Source of the DNA: Panaeolus papilionaceus | Lineage: Eukaryota; Basidiomycota; Agaricomycetes; Agaricales | Direction: 5' to 3' | NCBI GenBank assembly: GCA_015501605.1 | Contig: JADNRZ010000041.1 | Coordinates: forward strand, 62,001-126,000 | Length of the DNA stretch: 64,000 bases | In this document: piece after piece, positions 1 through 11,197 of the stretch | Position numbering within the stretch: position 1 is the stretch's first letter | How the letters are laid out: the number at the start of each line of letters is the position of its first letter | Program-made: the position numbers and the translations under genes | Notes under the pieces: generated by a model | The model's input: only the letters and a program-made list of their open reading frames with translations | The model's database searches: none | What the model was told of the DNA's origin: nothing

Positions 1-529
1 GAACTGTTACAACATTCCCTTCATGAAAGCCTCGAAATTCTTCGAGGAATCCTGCGCAACTTGCATGGGACATGGAAAGAATGGTGAGGGACACAACCAT
101 GAGAACTGTCCAGTCTATGGGTATCCGCACAATGAAGAGTGGGACGTCAGGGAATTCAGGGGGAAGGTGAAATTCCCCCGTGGTGTTTGTTCTGGCTGCT
201 GGTTGCCTGCGGTATGTCCTACATCTCTTCATAGTAGTTTCCTTCTTGCTGAAAAAAATCTATATCAACCCCAGGGCCTGTCTGGACACGGGAAAGCATG
301 GGGAGCAGCCTGTCAAGGCAACCGATTTGCACCCCGCCTTATTTACTCGTACATGACATCGGGGAACATGGATCTGAATTCGATTCCAGTGGATATCAGA
401 AGCGATCCAGAAAAGTGTCGTAGATGGCTGAGCGATACAATAGACCACAACTTTGGCCAGAAAATCACCATTTGTAATGCGCATCTAGTGATTAGATCCT
501 GTCTAGCTCGCCTTAGAATACCCAATTAA
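1..529 (+). CDS. 3' end of Cys/His-rich protein resembling C-terminus of RecQ-type (telomere-linked) helicases; 5' partial
   Basis: The frame is open to the window edge, so the gene continues upstream and the ATG at 23 is probably internal. The visible part has a Cys/His cluster: CATC near the start, then H-x4-C, a W..FR segment and CSGCW. This spacing resembles the zinc-ribbon-like C-terminus that I know from mushroom helicases of the RecQ/TLH type. An in-frame 63-bp intron (gtatgt..ccag) at 212-274 fits the family better than reading through, because it joins CWLP directly to a W-G-A-A-C segment. The stop is at 527-529. No helicase motor motifs are visible, since they would lie upstream. 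A free-standing relic is also possible. Family assignment is by pattern recognition only. Confidence 0.45.
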   Translation, partial: NCYNIPFMKASKFFEESCATCMGHGKNGEGHNHENCPVYGYPHNEEWDVREFRGKVKFPRGVCSGCWLPAVCPTSLHSSFLLAEKNLYQPQGLSGHGKAWGAACQGNRFAPRLIYSYMTSGNMDLNSIPVDIRSDPEKCRRWLSDTIDHNFGQKITICNAHLVIRSCLARLRIPN

Positions 530-865
530 AACAATGATCGTAGAAATACAGATTTTTAAAGAAAATACTTGACATTCAGATTCGATGCTGTGAAAGAGTT
601 TTTCTCTCTTCCTATCAGCCTAATATAGCTTATCTGCATCACTCAACTGGGCAGCTCAAGTACAGTCCTACACAAAAGGAAATTGAGAACGAAAGGGTGC
701 ATTCAGAAGGCCCTGGCACCTCCACAAAATCCCCTTTGACTACCATGACATTGCGCCAGTCATCCATACAGCAGAAGGTTCTTGACTATGCCTGATGACG
801 ACACTAAATACCCCATGATGTACTATTGGCCACGAAAATGTCGGGGTCAAAGGCAGACAAGAGAA

Positions 866-886
866 GGGGGGGGGGGGGGGGGGGGG
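866..886. repeat. Uninterrupted run of 21 G
   Basis: Twenty-one consecutive G residues on the + strand, preceded by a purine-rich stretch. Such runs can form G-quadruplexes and are length-unstable. The exact length may be an assembly estimate. Confidence 0.9.
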
Positions 887-1330
887 AAGATGTTCTATCA
901 TTCAAAAATTCAGAGCAGATGTAAAGAGTTGAAAGAATGGAGCGTCAGGCTCGCGTTTGCCGTAGAATTTCGCACCAAAATGAGAGATGGACAGCAGGCG
1001 TGAATAGCTTGCTGTCGTGGGTTCCCAGTCACAACATTGGTGGTTGGTCCACAGGTCATGTGACACGGTTATTCCTTCCACGCGACGGCTCTTCGTTCCA
1101 TATTTCGGACGACAACAATTCAGACTCACCCACATTCCATATTCATAAGCTGCCTGTGTGAATAAATGACCCTTTCCCTTGGCAATCCATCGAAAGACAG
1201 CAGTCGGAATCTTGCGTGTCATCTGCTGCATCACCTCAGCATTTCTTTGCATGCCTACGAGGATTACTTTTACGTGTCAAGCATCCAGGTAGGGGTACAT
1301 GTCGCACCGCAACGCCGTAGCAAGGTATGT

Positions 1331-1800
1331 CCGGTGATGTGCGCGTGGGGAGATCCGAGTGAAAAGGTGAGTGGTGGTGAAGGTGCGACTGGCGGATGAG
1401 ATAGGTGGATGGAAAAGGAAGGTGAGACGCGCGGTACGAGTTCGTGGGGTCGATATGTGAGAGAAATGAGAAGGTGGGAAGGTGAGGTGAGTGTGAGGTG
1501 AAATGAGACGACGACGGAGGACGAAGACGACGAAAACAAGCGCTGACGAAGGTGTACACAGACACCGGACGAAGACGAAGACGAAACACGAAATACGAGG
1601 GCAGAAAGAGAGTTGTATTGGCGGTAAACTAAGTACATGATATATGTAAATGATAGAAGATAATGGAAATAGAAAGAAAATACTCGAATAGCGGGAAACC
1701 AAAAGCGCTCGACGCGTGAACGATGCGCTGATGCGAATAGAAATACACGGAAAAATATGGAAAAATCGAAAAATAAAGGGATACCTGTGCAGTGCTCATC
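1331..1800. repeat. Dispersed repeat R1, copy 1
   Basis: This purine-rich segment is clearly similar to 43340-43735. Shared landmarks in the same order are a gatgtgcgcgtg start, ggtgagacgcgc, a GACGAAGAC tract next to cacagacacc, ataatg/atgatata..gtaaa, and a gaaaaatcgaaaaata end. This copy has about 85 bp more in the middle than the other. It has no conserved frame and looks non-coding or non-autonomous. No terminal repeats were found by eye. Confidence 0.7.
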
Positions 1801-2063
1801 ACTAGTAGCATCCATAGTGGGTACAAGTGGCTTCATCAATCATCAGTCTCCTGCTGGAGCAGGTAGAGGGATGGGTCGATGTGGTGATAAAGTGGATACC
1901 CAAATGCAACATTGGAGTATCTTCATGCCCACTCTTTCACTAATAAAACATCACCTGGTTGCGCAGGTGGATTTGAGTGACTGAGAAACATGGAGAGAAA
2001 GACAAACACTGCTGATTCCAAGGGAAAATACTCTTTACACCAACAAGTAAATAGTGGATTTAG

Positions 2064-3054
2064 CTACATGGCTACTTGTTCCATAAAGTACTTTTGATAA
2101 AAGTGTGGGCCACAAACAAGGGGTGCTATTAATCCCCATTCTCCTATCCAAGAGAGAGGAGAGTTGGCAAAAGTTTGGGACATGACAAGATATTCAGCCC
2201 AGACAGGATAGTAGCCTGCACTTCCAAAGTCTATTAACCAAAGTTGACCATCTTGACCGAGTATGACATTTCCAGGGTTCAGATCCAAGTGGGTGAGAAC
2301 CATGGGTTGACTATGGTCGAATTTAAGTTGCCTTGTGGGGTGACCGGGGAGAAGTCTTCGGAGTCCAGCTCGCAAGCGAAGCTTGTTGTTAAATTGATTT
2401 GCCATGTCACCATAACTTTCATATGGGCCAGGCATCATGCCAGCCAATGTGATAAAGTCACTGACACATTCCAAGGCAAGACTGGTTCCAGAAATGGGTC
2501 CTGGAGGTGTTCCAGGAGGAGCAGTCAATTTGCGGAGTTGTTGAACATAGCCTCGGAGGGTGATGGCAACCCAAAGTTTGTCGAACAAGCCAAGGGTTGG
2601 CCATGCTTCAAATAGAGTTTTTCCGGGGACCATATCCATTACAATGACGTGGGTTTTGACCATGGGATCTCGGATAACACGGCGGAGTGGGGGAATTGGA
2701 ATAGTGGTTTTGTGAAATACAATGTCCATTGCAAGGGCTTCAGCGCAGTGCTCTCTTTCATCATCAAAGGAAACACCTTTAACGATCAAGTTGGAGGCAA
2801 TGATTTTAGTCGAGGACTTGTATCTTGTAGCCTTCTTCCTCAAGTTGAGAACCTCCTCATCAGAGAGGTTGTCAATCGCCGAATGCTACAGGATCTTGAG
2901 CCACGTCACAGTGCTGCATGTTTTCCGGACTTACAGATGAGAACGGAGAGCGTGCAGGATGGGGCATGAGGTATAGCACGATATCGGCCAAAAATCCCAA
3001 AAAGGTGTATAGAAGGATAATGCCATGTAAGCGTAGATATTGGAGCGAATTCAT
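2064..3054 (-). CDS. APH-like phosphotransferase / kinase-fold protein
   Basis: Two exons (3054..2935 and 2885..2064) are joined across a 49-bp intron (gtaagt..tgtag), giving 313 aa. The protein has the aminoglycoside-phosphotransferase (PF01636) fold signature: catalytic loop HLDLNPGN at residues 239-246 and metal-binding IDFG around 258-261. It also has a V-x-MDMVPG hinge-like segment and an HCAEALAM stretch matching the helix that pairs with the ATP-binding lysine. Residues about 8-30 are hydrophobic and could be a membrane anchor. Fungal members are numerous, their substrates are mostly unknown, and resistance to aminoglycosides is not implied. The ATG at 3054 was chosen because it is the first in frame and the spliced product has the usual length of about 300 aa. 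It is divergent from the next gene at 3331. Confidence 0.85.
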
Positions 3055-3330
3055 GTCAGGGTATGAAATGGATACTTTATGTGAGTGATGGTCTTATGAA
3101 GAAATGCACAGACTGCATCCAGTTCAAACTTTTCTCACACCATGATTTTCACACACTAAACACAATAAAGTCTGAAACAGGGTACAACTTTATTCGACGT
3201 CCAAGTCAAACATTGAAGTAAAAAAATAAATTAAAGTGTGTTTCTGCTTTGTGGCATTGAAAAAAGCAACCTTGGAAAGACGTTAAATAGGAACACGGAC
3301 TCAAATTTAAACCAATAAAATCACTTTACC

Positions 3331-4094
3331 ATGCAATCAATCACTGCCATCATTACCAAACATGAAATTGTGTGTTCCAACGACACAATATCGACTCTAT
3401 CCCAATGGTCTTTGGAGCACTTGGATGGCTTTTCTCTCGGGGCTTACCAAAAACCTTGGGAAGACTGGCATGTCGGACATGTACACTTTGGGAAACTCAA
3501 GCGAGGAACTTGGTGGGTGCTGAATTATTGCCTGCTTTACTTATTCATCAATCCTTTAGGTCATTAAAAATCTATCTAGGAGATAGTACTATCGTCCTTG
3601 GTGTTATCTACAAAAATAATAAAGAGGTGTAAGTTTCACTTGATTATTATTATTATTATTTGTTTATGGCTGATTTACAAAAAAAAAATTGACATTGCAG
3701 CTTTAAAATTAGTCTGACTGAATCGGGCAAATCTTCAAGTGCAAACGTGGTCTACATGGCCGCCATAATCAATCTGGCTTCTAAGGATGAGGAGAAGGAG
3801 GAGAAAAAGAAGAGCAAGAGGCTTCCTGGAGATGAACCAGCTGGAGAAATCCAGTACAATGTTCAACCTGGCATCACGCTTCAGCAGTTTTTCAACGTTA
3901 TCGCTCTGTCCCTTGCTCCAAGGCCCATTCTTACTTTTGGCCTACGATGCACTTCAACTTTCAAATGGCTTTTCAGTCTGATGGAGGACGGGAATATTCT
4001 GGGAGAGGGTGCAACGGCTTCTGGGATACGTGAAGAAATGGACAAGACCTCGATCCTTCATCAGGACAGTGTAGATTTCGTAGCCATGAATTAG
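3331..4094 (+). CDS. Uncharacterised 214-aa protein, three exons
   Basis: I do not recognise this protein. Three exons (3331-3512, 3560-3628, 3701-4094) are separated by introns of 47 bp (gtgggt..tttag) and 72 bp (gtaagt..tgcag). Splicing joins three otherwise unrelated frames into one closed frame of 645 nt, which is the main reason for calling it real. The central part alternates hydrophobic strands (LKIYLGDSTIVLGVIYKN, then VFKISL) and may be a small beta-rich domain. It is followed by a Lys/Glu-rich patch (EEKEEKKKSKR) at about residues 108-118. The last third is less convincing and may hide another intron. It is divergently placed 276 bp from the APH-like gene, so the two may share a promoter region. 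Confidence 0.5.
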
Positions 4095-4250
4095 ATTAGG
4101 ATTCCAATGTTGGATGGAGCTGAAATAAATTTGCAAGGTTGAATCTTTTCTTCTTTCTGCGACCCAATGATCCTTTTATAAAGAATTCAAGTAATACAAA
4201 GGGAAATTATGATAACAGACCAAGATTAAACTAAACAAATGTCCAACCGC

Positions 4251-5798
4251 TCAATGAAGACAAGTAGAACACTGTTCCGTGGAGGAATAAATTCTTCCAT
4301 TTCCTGGATGCTGATAATATTTTGAGCATTTAATGAAACTGACGATATGAGTACATACCTCATGAATGCGCTTTGCATTTAAAAAGATGGGGCCATAAAT
4401 CTGGTTGCGCCCTGCCTGAATCCACTCATTCCCAGATGCTGACATGGAGATGAGATTATCAGAATCAAATGGCAACTCGATATCACCAAATATGTGGCAA
4501 CATGTAAGTTTAGTCTGCATTTTGCATAGCAATTGTGCCACAGAAAACCAGAAGCGATCGCTATCCCAAACTATAGCAATGCGACAGGTTTTCAAAGGCA
4601 GGACGAGAATGCTCAAATGCTGGAGACGGGAAAATAAGGTGACCAGAGACAAGGATGGTGTCCATTGAAGTCCATAATGGGTTGCGTCACTGCTGGATAG
4701 TCTGATGGTCAACTTGGTCATAGGCATGAGGGATGCAACTTCCATCCAGGAGTCGGAGAGAAGTGCTGGACTGTCAATGGTCATTGACAATGTCCCTGTT
4801 GGTATACGATGTATGAACCCAACGAGGAAATGGCTGGGAGAGGAAATGTAGAGCGATACAATAGGACAATCCTGAAGAATGCTCAAGAGGTTGTCATTGG
4901 GCAATCGGAGATGCCTGAGAAAAGGAAGGCTTATACGCTTGTGTGATTGGCCTGTGTCTTTTTGGATGATGTATCCATCATGACTCATTTCGTATCGATG
5001 AATGGTTTGGGTATTGGTAAGGTCACCGATAACAAGTTCGTTGATGCTAAGTGAATGGAGGTTGGGCGAATATGACAGGATGTGAACGAGATCATCAATG
5101 GGGACGAAATGAACATGTAGACGGGTGATGGCGTGGGGTGTTGGCTTGTTAATGAGGGATCGACAGAAGATGGGATTGGAAAAGGAAAGCGAATCGATCA
5201 AGGGGAACCTGGACCAGTCGAAATTCTTCAAGGTCTGCATATATTCTTGGGCAGATTGCAAAAGTAGTCCGTTGGTCAAAATGGTTGGTGAGAGAGCATC
5301 CTTTGGTGCCTGGAATGAAAGAGTCTTCAGGGCAGGAAAACTGCCAACCAAAACATGTTCAAGGTTAGAAGTATAAGGAAGGACGAGGTCGAGTGTCTCG
5401 ATACGAGTACGGTTGTTTGAAAGAAAGTATTGGCACATTTTCATCTCATCCGAGGCAAGAAATGCACCGTGGAGGTCAAGCCGTACGTGGAGAGGACTCT
5501 GCTTGGAACGAGCAGTATGAAGCCTTATTTTCTCCATATCCAGAGCGAGGTCCGAGCTGGCAAAAGTGTTCCAGAGGTTAACATTTTGGATACAGATGAG
5601 ATGCCACTCTTTGCATGTCGACATGGCTGCAATGATATCTCTGTTTCCAGAGAATGACGATGAATAGTGGCTAGTAAGATCTTTGAAGGAAGAACCAGGT
5701 AAATTTTGATTGGTTAATCCAAATGTGTCGATGCATGGCTTCAGATACGATAAAATTTCATCCAAGAGTTGGAAATGAATGTGTTGGAAATGAGACAT
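4251..5798 (-). CDS. F-box-like / leucine-rich protein
   Basis: A frame of 515 aa starts at ATG 5798. The N-terminus (LLDEILSYL, then a CKEWHLICIQNVNLW segment) has the pattern of a fungal F-box: a P/L-x-E-I-L start, and a C..W........LW end at about residues 62-76. The rest consists of irregular leucine-rich strands (FPALKTLSF, LRHLRLPN, LQHLSILVL), as in the F-box/LRR families that are expanded in mushrooms. Such proteins recruit substrates to SCF ubiquitin ligases through Skp1. A phase-0 intron of 48 bp at 4311-4358 (gtatgt..tatcag) is probable. Because it is in frame, the product is either 499 or 515 aa. The substrate is unknown. Confidence 0.75.
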   Translation of the reverse strand: MSHFQHIHFQLLDEILSYLKPCIDTFGLTNQNLPGSSFKDLTSHYSSSFSGNRDIIAAMSTCKEWHLICIQNVNLWNTFASSDLALDMEKIRLHTARSKQSPLHVRLDLHGAFLASDEMKMCQYFLSNNRTRIETLDLVLPYTSNLEHVLVGSFPALKTLSFQAPKDALSPTILTNGLLLQSAQEYMQTLKNFDWSRFPLIDSLSFSNPIFCRSLINKPTPHAITRLHVHFVPIDDLVHILSYSPNLHSLSINELVIGDLTNTQTIHRYEMSHDGYIIQKDTGQSHKRISLPFLRHLRLPNDNLLSILQDCPIVSLYISSPSHFLVGFIHRIPTGTLSMTIDSPALLSDSWMEVASLMPMTKLTIRLSSSDATHYGLQWTPSLSLVTLFSRLQHLSILVLPLKTCRIAIVWDSDRFWFSVAQLLCKMQTKLTCCHIFGDIELPFDSDNLISMSASGNEWIQAGRNQIYGPIFLNAKRIHEVCTHIVSFIKCSKYYQHPGNGRIYSSTEQCSTCLH

Positions 5799-7774
5799 AT
5801 GTAAACGGAATGAATTAAAATTTATAATGAGACCACTGAATGAATAAGCTAAATGACCTTTAGGGTAGGACGTGGAAGGTTAAAAATAGTCAAGGGATTC
5901 AAAGAGTTTAAAAATAGACGGCAAGGTTGAGGTGAGTAAGCATTGTCCTACTTTAAAAAATAAGGATCATTCATTATATCTGTTGGTAAAAAACATATCA
6001 CATGCTTAATCCCTCGAATGAAAATTGAACGTGATACAGGGACAATAAGCTACAGAGCAGCACCATTTCGCAGTCTCACACTTCCCTGTATCTCTGAACG
6101 ACTTGCTTTGTTAGACGCTTTCCTTGACCCTCTTTCGATACACGGTTGCTTGCCTCATATAAAGCTAAAAATAACTCAAATTGAAATTGCGCAATCTAAA
6201 CCAAGAGCACCTGGAGTTTAGTACAGCTGCATGGACTAAGTCGTCATGGACATGTGTTGATGACATTCAATGAAACAGGGGGATAATCCTCCAACCCAGA
6301 CGCGTCAAACTCTGGAAACCCCAAATCTGCTTATACATGCGCAAATTCAAGAGATCACTTGAGAGGTTTTTCTCTATTTTGCTTCCTGAGTGGAGCTCAA
6401 CGAAGAAAGAGAACAATCGTGGTTATCAATATTAGACTCTAAATCCTAAGATACATGGCAACCACTAAGCCAACAGGACATCATCTGCAAGTGAAAATAC
6501 AGGGTATAGATGGCAAGGACCCACCTCCTCCTTGCTACCCAGGTATCACATACATCTTGAGGATTCCAACGTGGTGCCCACTCCCTTGCATGCCAGCCCT
6601 TGTTGTCGCCTTCTACTCCTTTACCGCGTCATGTCACTCAGCCACCCAAATCTCCCAACCAACGAAATGAAGAGTTGTTATTGACGAACTTGGAGATGAA
6701 GACTTCCCCGTGTCGCCATCACCGTCAACTTTATCTGTAAGTGGACCAATTCTTCAACCAGAAATTGTGTAATACATGCTGGCGCATGGTCGTCGTGATC
6801 TTGTGCAATCAGACACAGAGCAAGGGACAAAAGCTGAGATGAAGATCCTTGAGGAAGGAGAGGAGAAGGATGAAGCAGATCTCGGTCAGATATCGCTACA
6901 TTTATATAGTGAATTTGGACGCTACCTTGAAGCAGAGCATACCGATGTATGTTTTATTCAACAAGACCCAACTACCAGAGTGTCGAAAGGCCGACATCGT
7001 CATTTGCACAGATGGAGAGATTGTATGCTTGGTGTCCAGCACAGCCTGGATACTGTAATCCGCACTGACATGTGAATAAATGCGGGCCAGACAATGAAAT
7101 AGAGGCAACCCTTGATGTCGGTGCAGTCTGAAAGGCCCTAACCTCGACGGTGAGTCCCTTTTTGTGGTTCCAAGTCCTTATCCTTATGCTCGTAATGTGA
7201 GTGCACGTAAGCTAGAGAGAGGAAGGGCAGTATGAAGGCCATGTAGCAATAGAACAGAACAAGGAAGAGAGAACGAGAGCAGAGAGCAGGATCAGAGCAG
7301 GGATCTGGGAGAGGAAACATTAGATTAGATTACGAGCGATAAGATTAGACTGCACAGGGATGACGATGTAGGTTATATGACAGCAATGCTCAGGGTCCCG
7401 GATCCCAACTCATTCCCCTACTCTCACTCGCTGCTGGACAGACCCAACGTCTCCAACGGACACCTGGGTGCGGACTAACGGCTGAGCATGATCCTCTCCG
7501 GATTAGGGCCTCCAAGGGAGGAGAACGAGAATGGAAGGGAGAGAGATGAAAGAAAAAGAATGGAACAGGAGGGGAACGAAGATGCGAGTAAGGGATGATC
7601 CTGAACTGAGAAAGAGCGGGGGAGCGGAGAGCGGCAGGAAACGGAATAAGGGACAATGAGTGGACAAGAGAGGGAGGGATGAGTTAGGGGACGGAGTGAC
7701 GTAGTGTGAGAAATAATGACTAAATAAATATAGGAGGTGTGGAATAGCCGAGCTCACTGTTGGAAAGAGGGTTG
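5799..7774. other. Gene-poor interval
   Basis: Nothing supportable. Short frames at 6018-6221, 6455-6670 and 6776-7075 lack recognisable motifs and cannot be joined by convincing splice sites. The interval 7140-7700 is purine-biased and gives low-complexity Ser/Pro/Phe translations on the minus strand. Confidence 0.5.
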
Positions 7775-7925
7775 CTCAACGAGTGAAACAGTGAGCAAAG
7801 GGATTTTGGGGTGTTGTCATCGAGTGAAGCGATGACGAAGGCTAAAAAACAGGCTTTGTCATCGAGTGAAACATTGAGAAGCACATTTTTTGATGGCTGC
7901 TCATCGTGTGAATGTGATTAGTCAG
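7775..7925. repeat. Four short repeats built on CATCGAGTGAAR
   Basis: Four diverged copies of a motif like TCATCGAGTGAAACRRTGA start near 7775, 7816, 7858 and 7897, about 40 bp apart. The second copy is itself an inverted repeat (CATCG..CGATG). The spacers differ, so this is a loose array and not a simple tandem satellite. No gene is associated. Confidence 0.55.
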
Positions 7926-8037
7926 CGCCATCAAACAGCGACAAAATCTCAGGATTTGTTGAGCTCGCTGTGGGCGACGTTCTGCACCGTTTGGCTCGAG
8001 ACTAGTACCATTGTGGAGCTATAGATGAGGACAGGAC

Positions 8038-8112
8038 GATGGGCGCCTCTTCGAGGCACCCATCGCCCTGAAATGACCCTTTCACCTATTCACCCCCTTC
8101 GGGGGTGAATAG
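8038..8112. repeat. Pair of GC-rich hairpins with TTC loops
   Basis: Two adjacent inverted repeats occur. The first, 8038-8064, pairs GATGGG with CCCATC and GCCTC with GAGGC around a TTC loop, with one C/A mismatch. The second, 8086-8112, is a perfect 12-bp stem (CTATTCACCCCC / GGGGGTGAATAG) around a TTC loop. They lie about 80 bp beyond the 3' end of the BAH gene on the opposite strand. They could act as RNA structures, but this is unproven. Confidence 0.8.
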
Positions 8113-8189
8113 TACTAGGTGTGGAGTCGTCACAAAACATGGGATACGACCTGGAAAATGAAAATAGTAAAGAGGAGGGGAGGAATCGT

Positions 8190-9343
8190 CTAAATATGCA
8201 AGGTACAGTCAGGGAGCGGGCACCTGTACAACGACGGCTGATGCGTTCGTATGTATTCAAAGAGAGAGTCGAAATCGAGAACCGTCTGCTGCAGTTCAGC
8301 ACGAAGCTCCTCCTCGGTGAGATGGCCATGCATATCCGCACTCAAAGCCAGCGCTTGGCTTCGTAAAAGACCTGTGCCAACAAAGGACCATCGTTCGGTG
8401 TCTGAATTCTCGTCTACCTGGCAGAGCCTCCCACGCATAACCTGTATGGTGGAGAGAGCAGGGAGAAGCTCGCGCAAACTGCGAGCGGGTTGTTCTCGAG
8501 CCATTTCTTCATCGACAGGTTGCAGTCCTTGTACGTGCACCCATTCGTTGCACGAGAAGCAAAACCTCTGATGAGAGGTGCCCCAATCGTAAAACTTTTG
8601 GCAGCAGGAGCATTGTGATGCTGACCTCTAGATGACGAGCAGGTGAGGCACTGCAGTTTGAGAAGTATTTGAAAAATGACACGAACCTGGTCAGTTGTGG
8701 GACCTCCACGCTTGACACCCGGATTGAAGGAAAGTCTGTAGAAATTCTTTCGGAAGTCTATGGGTGGGTGCACGTAGATATTGTCCCTGTAGGGTTTGAC
8801 ATTTGCTGCACCTGCAAGCCGAATCAATCATTCGTACGGCAACAACAGACTGTTTCTCACCGAAAATCGTTCCACCCCCGCACACCTCCAACTTTTGTCC
8901 AATGACCAGCTCCTGTATCAAAGCGTGTTGATTGACAGCCTCGAAGACGGAGGGATACTGTCTTTTAGCTTCGAGTCAGTACAGTTAGCGCAAGAGCGCA
9001 ATCCGCACTCACTGAAGGTCCTCGGCGCTGTAAAAGTACCTTCCGCAGATCCAGGGGAAGCCGTCTGGCGCTATGCGGATCTCGTCGACGAGGACCGTCC
9101 ATACTTTTTGGTTTTTGGCCTCTACGCTGATACTGGCAGAATAATTTAAAACAAGCTACCAAAGACAACGGAGGCGTAAACTGACATTTGACCTTCGTAA
9201 AGGTTAAAGTATGGGGGAACCCCCATCTTGTCCGCATTGCTTGGAAATACACACGACATAATCTTCTCCATTTTCGCAAGGGCTGCGTTGGTTGGCTTTG
9301 AAAGTTTTGGTTTGTCGGGAATGGTGAGCTTGAATGGTGGCAT
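8190..9343 (-). CDS. BAH-domain and zinc-finger (PHD-like) protein
   Basis: Five exons are inferred on the minus strand: 9343..9193, 9121..9013, 8961..8861, 8811..8687 and 8627..8190, total 307 aa. Introns 2 to 4 (51, 49 and 59 bp) are firm. The first (71 bp) could be placed slightly differently. Exons 2-4 read as a bromo-adjacent homology domain: a W-x-V-x-V-x-E-I-R strand, then W-I-x-G-R-Y-F-Y-x-x-E-D-L, then a Q-x-Y-P-S-V-F-x-A-V-N-x-H segment. Exon 5 begins with a finger: C168-x2-C171, C185-x2-C188, W191, H193. A last C-x5-C pair is close to the C-terminus, so a C4HC-type finger is interrupted by a long helical insert. BAH-PHD proteins bind chromatin. Fungal members are numerous and mostly unstudied. 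Nuclear location is inferred. Confidence 0.7.
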
Positions 9344-9612
9344 TGTGAAGGTTAGGAAAACAGCAAAAGAGTTGATCGATGGATAATCGGAATACACGTG
9401 AAGCCGAGAGAATCTAGATGAAGTGGAAGCTGACGGAAGCCGAGAGAACTTAGACGAAGTGGAAGCCGACGGTTGCTGTATTGATCTTCCTGCGTGGATC
9501 ATGTGACCACATTGGTGGCTGACATCAGGATAGCGCACTTGCCCCTCTTACTCTAAATGTCTGTATAGATCTCTTGATTGAAGATATTTTTACACAAAGT
9601 ACATCAGATTAA

Positions 9613-11159
9613 CTACTGGACATCGTCGTTCAAACACTTTATCCACACTCGAAAGGGAAGGTCGGGATCTCTAAGGGGTTCAACGTGAGGGTCGATAAAA
9701 CTCTCAGTAAACCAGTGGTCCATTTCAAGAGCTCCCATTTCATCTTCGTCGTATCCTTGAAATTGGTATGAGATGGCGACGCTGTTCAGGAAACAGAAGT
9801 CCGTTTTGGGGCTAGATGATACGCAAACGGAAAGCGATGCTAAATGGGTGAAGGACGGAGGCTCGGATGGAGGTGGCGTTTGTTGCAGGTCCAGATTGAC
9901 AAAGAGAACCAGACTCTCGAGGCAGTTTTTTCCTTTGATAAGTACAAGCGCTTCGTTGAGCAGGGCGATGTTATGCTCATCGTAAGTCTGCTCGAAATGC
10001 AGGGTGAGGTAGATTTTGCGGAGCGTGGAGGAAGAAAAGGTTATCATAGAAAGTAAGGGAGCGGGAACGTCTTGACTGGGAGGTTGTAGTACTGCAAACA
10101 CGTTGAGCGGGAGGCTGGGGTAAAGGAGAAGAGTGTCATACCTTGAACGCTGAGCTTTCGAAGCGATCGAATGCCCCGAAACACATCTGATACTTCGCGC
10201 GTCCGTTGAGAGTCTTCTGAAATGGCTACCGTCAGCTCCTTTAGCGATATGAAGGGAGACGGGGGGTCTAGGACGCTCGCGCCTCGTGACAACTGAACCA
10301 GGTGGTCGATGTTGGTCGTAGTTATAACCTCCAGGTTGTCCAACGGAGCGACAGATCGTTCAGACATGTCCCCGTCAGGGTCAACAGGGTCATGGGGTCG
10401 CGTCTCGATCGAGCGGAGGTTTGAACAGAAGGTAAGAAAGTTCAAGAGAAAGCCTTTCTCTTCCTGATGGGATATCTCGACGCTGGTTAGACTGGAGCCA
10501 AAGGTCAACGTAGAAAGCTGGTAGGGGGGTGAAAGTTGGCCCTCGATCAAGGACGAGGAAAGGAACATGCGCTGAACGGTCCACAGAGGTTGTAGCGCAC
10601 TGGCTGAGAAATTCAATTGCGAAAGATGGAGCGCTTTGATCCTGGTCCAGAGAGAGGCCTGTCGAAGAATGTCGTCCGTGTACCGAAAGCACATTGGATT
10701 GCCGCAGACGTCTGGAGCTTTCTGGTCAAAACCAGCGCATTGGGACAGGGGGTGAACAATCGTTAGCGATTCGACATTGGGGAGAAGCTCCGACAGCGAC
10801 CATGTGAAAAAGGAGTGGGTTGGCGGCTATGTTCGTTTCGTAAGTGCGGAGGAATGGTTGAAATGTGGGCGGCTCACAAGCTTCACAGGCGAACCCTCAA
10901 GGTAGATCTTGACTTGCTTGATGTATGGCCTGATGGCAACGTGCTCCAGTGCCATGACTCCATGATACATCCATCGATGCATGTGTTTGCCGCACGGCCC
11001 AAAGTCGATGCTTCGAAAGAGGTGTGACCGCATAACTGGTAGCATCTGGGTTCCGAGAGAGTGGCTCCACTCCTTGATGGCGTCAACATTGCGGTTCTTG
11101 TGGAGATGCAAGTCGAATATTTCTGTGAGAATCTCAATGGGAAAGCGGGGTGAGGACAT
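9613..11159 (-). CDS. F-box/LRR-like protein, tandem paralog A
   Basis: Three exons (11159..10878, 10826..10142, 10091..9613) give 481 aa. The introns are 51 bp (gtgagc..acatag) and 50 bp (gtatga..ttgcag). The N-terminus MSSPRFPIEILTEIFDLHLH matches a fungal F-box start. Irregular leucine-rich repeats follow (LDNLEVITTTNIDHLVQL, FISLKELTVAI, SSTLRKIYLTLHF), and the C-terminus is acidic, with G-Y-D-E-D-E. An in-frame ATG at 11231 exists, but paralog B has no counterpart and the conserved TATA element lies between the two, so 11159 is preferred. The gene is a tandem duplicate of the next one, with identical exon 1 (282 nt) and exon 2 (685 nt) lengths. Its likely role is as an SCF adaptor with unknown target. 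Confidence 0.8.
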
Positions 11160-11197
11160 TGTATTGTTGTTTTCAAGGGTCAGTTTCAGCAAGGCAT

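Larger units (their letters stand above)
530..2063. other. Gene-poor interval
   Basis: No supportable gene. Open frames here are short or low in complexity, and the largest minus-strand frame (1270-1839) is Ser/Phe-rich translation of a purine-rich dispersed repeat. The interval holds a G homopolymer at 866-886 and repeat R1 at about 1331-1800, listed separately. Confidence 0.6.

Noticed and set aside
1270..1839. 189-aa and 141-aa minus-strand frames
   Set aside because: Low-complexity Ser/Phe/His translation of repeat R1; the same happens in R1 copy 2 with different frames.
7390..7757. 88-aa and 84-aa minus-strand frames
   Set aside because: Purine-rich strand bias gives Ser/Pro/Phe-rich translations without motif or intron signals.
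8796..9149. 117-aa + strand frame
   Set aside because: Antisense of the BAH exons, whose minus-strand reading has domain signatures and closing splice sites.
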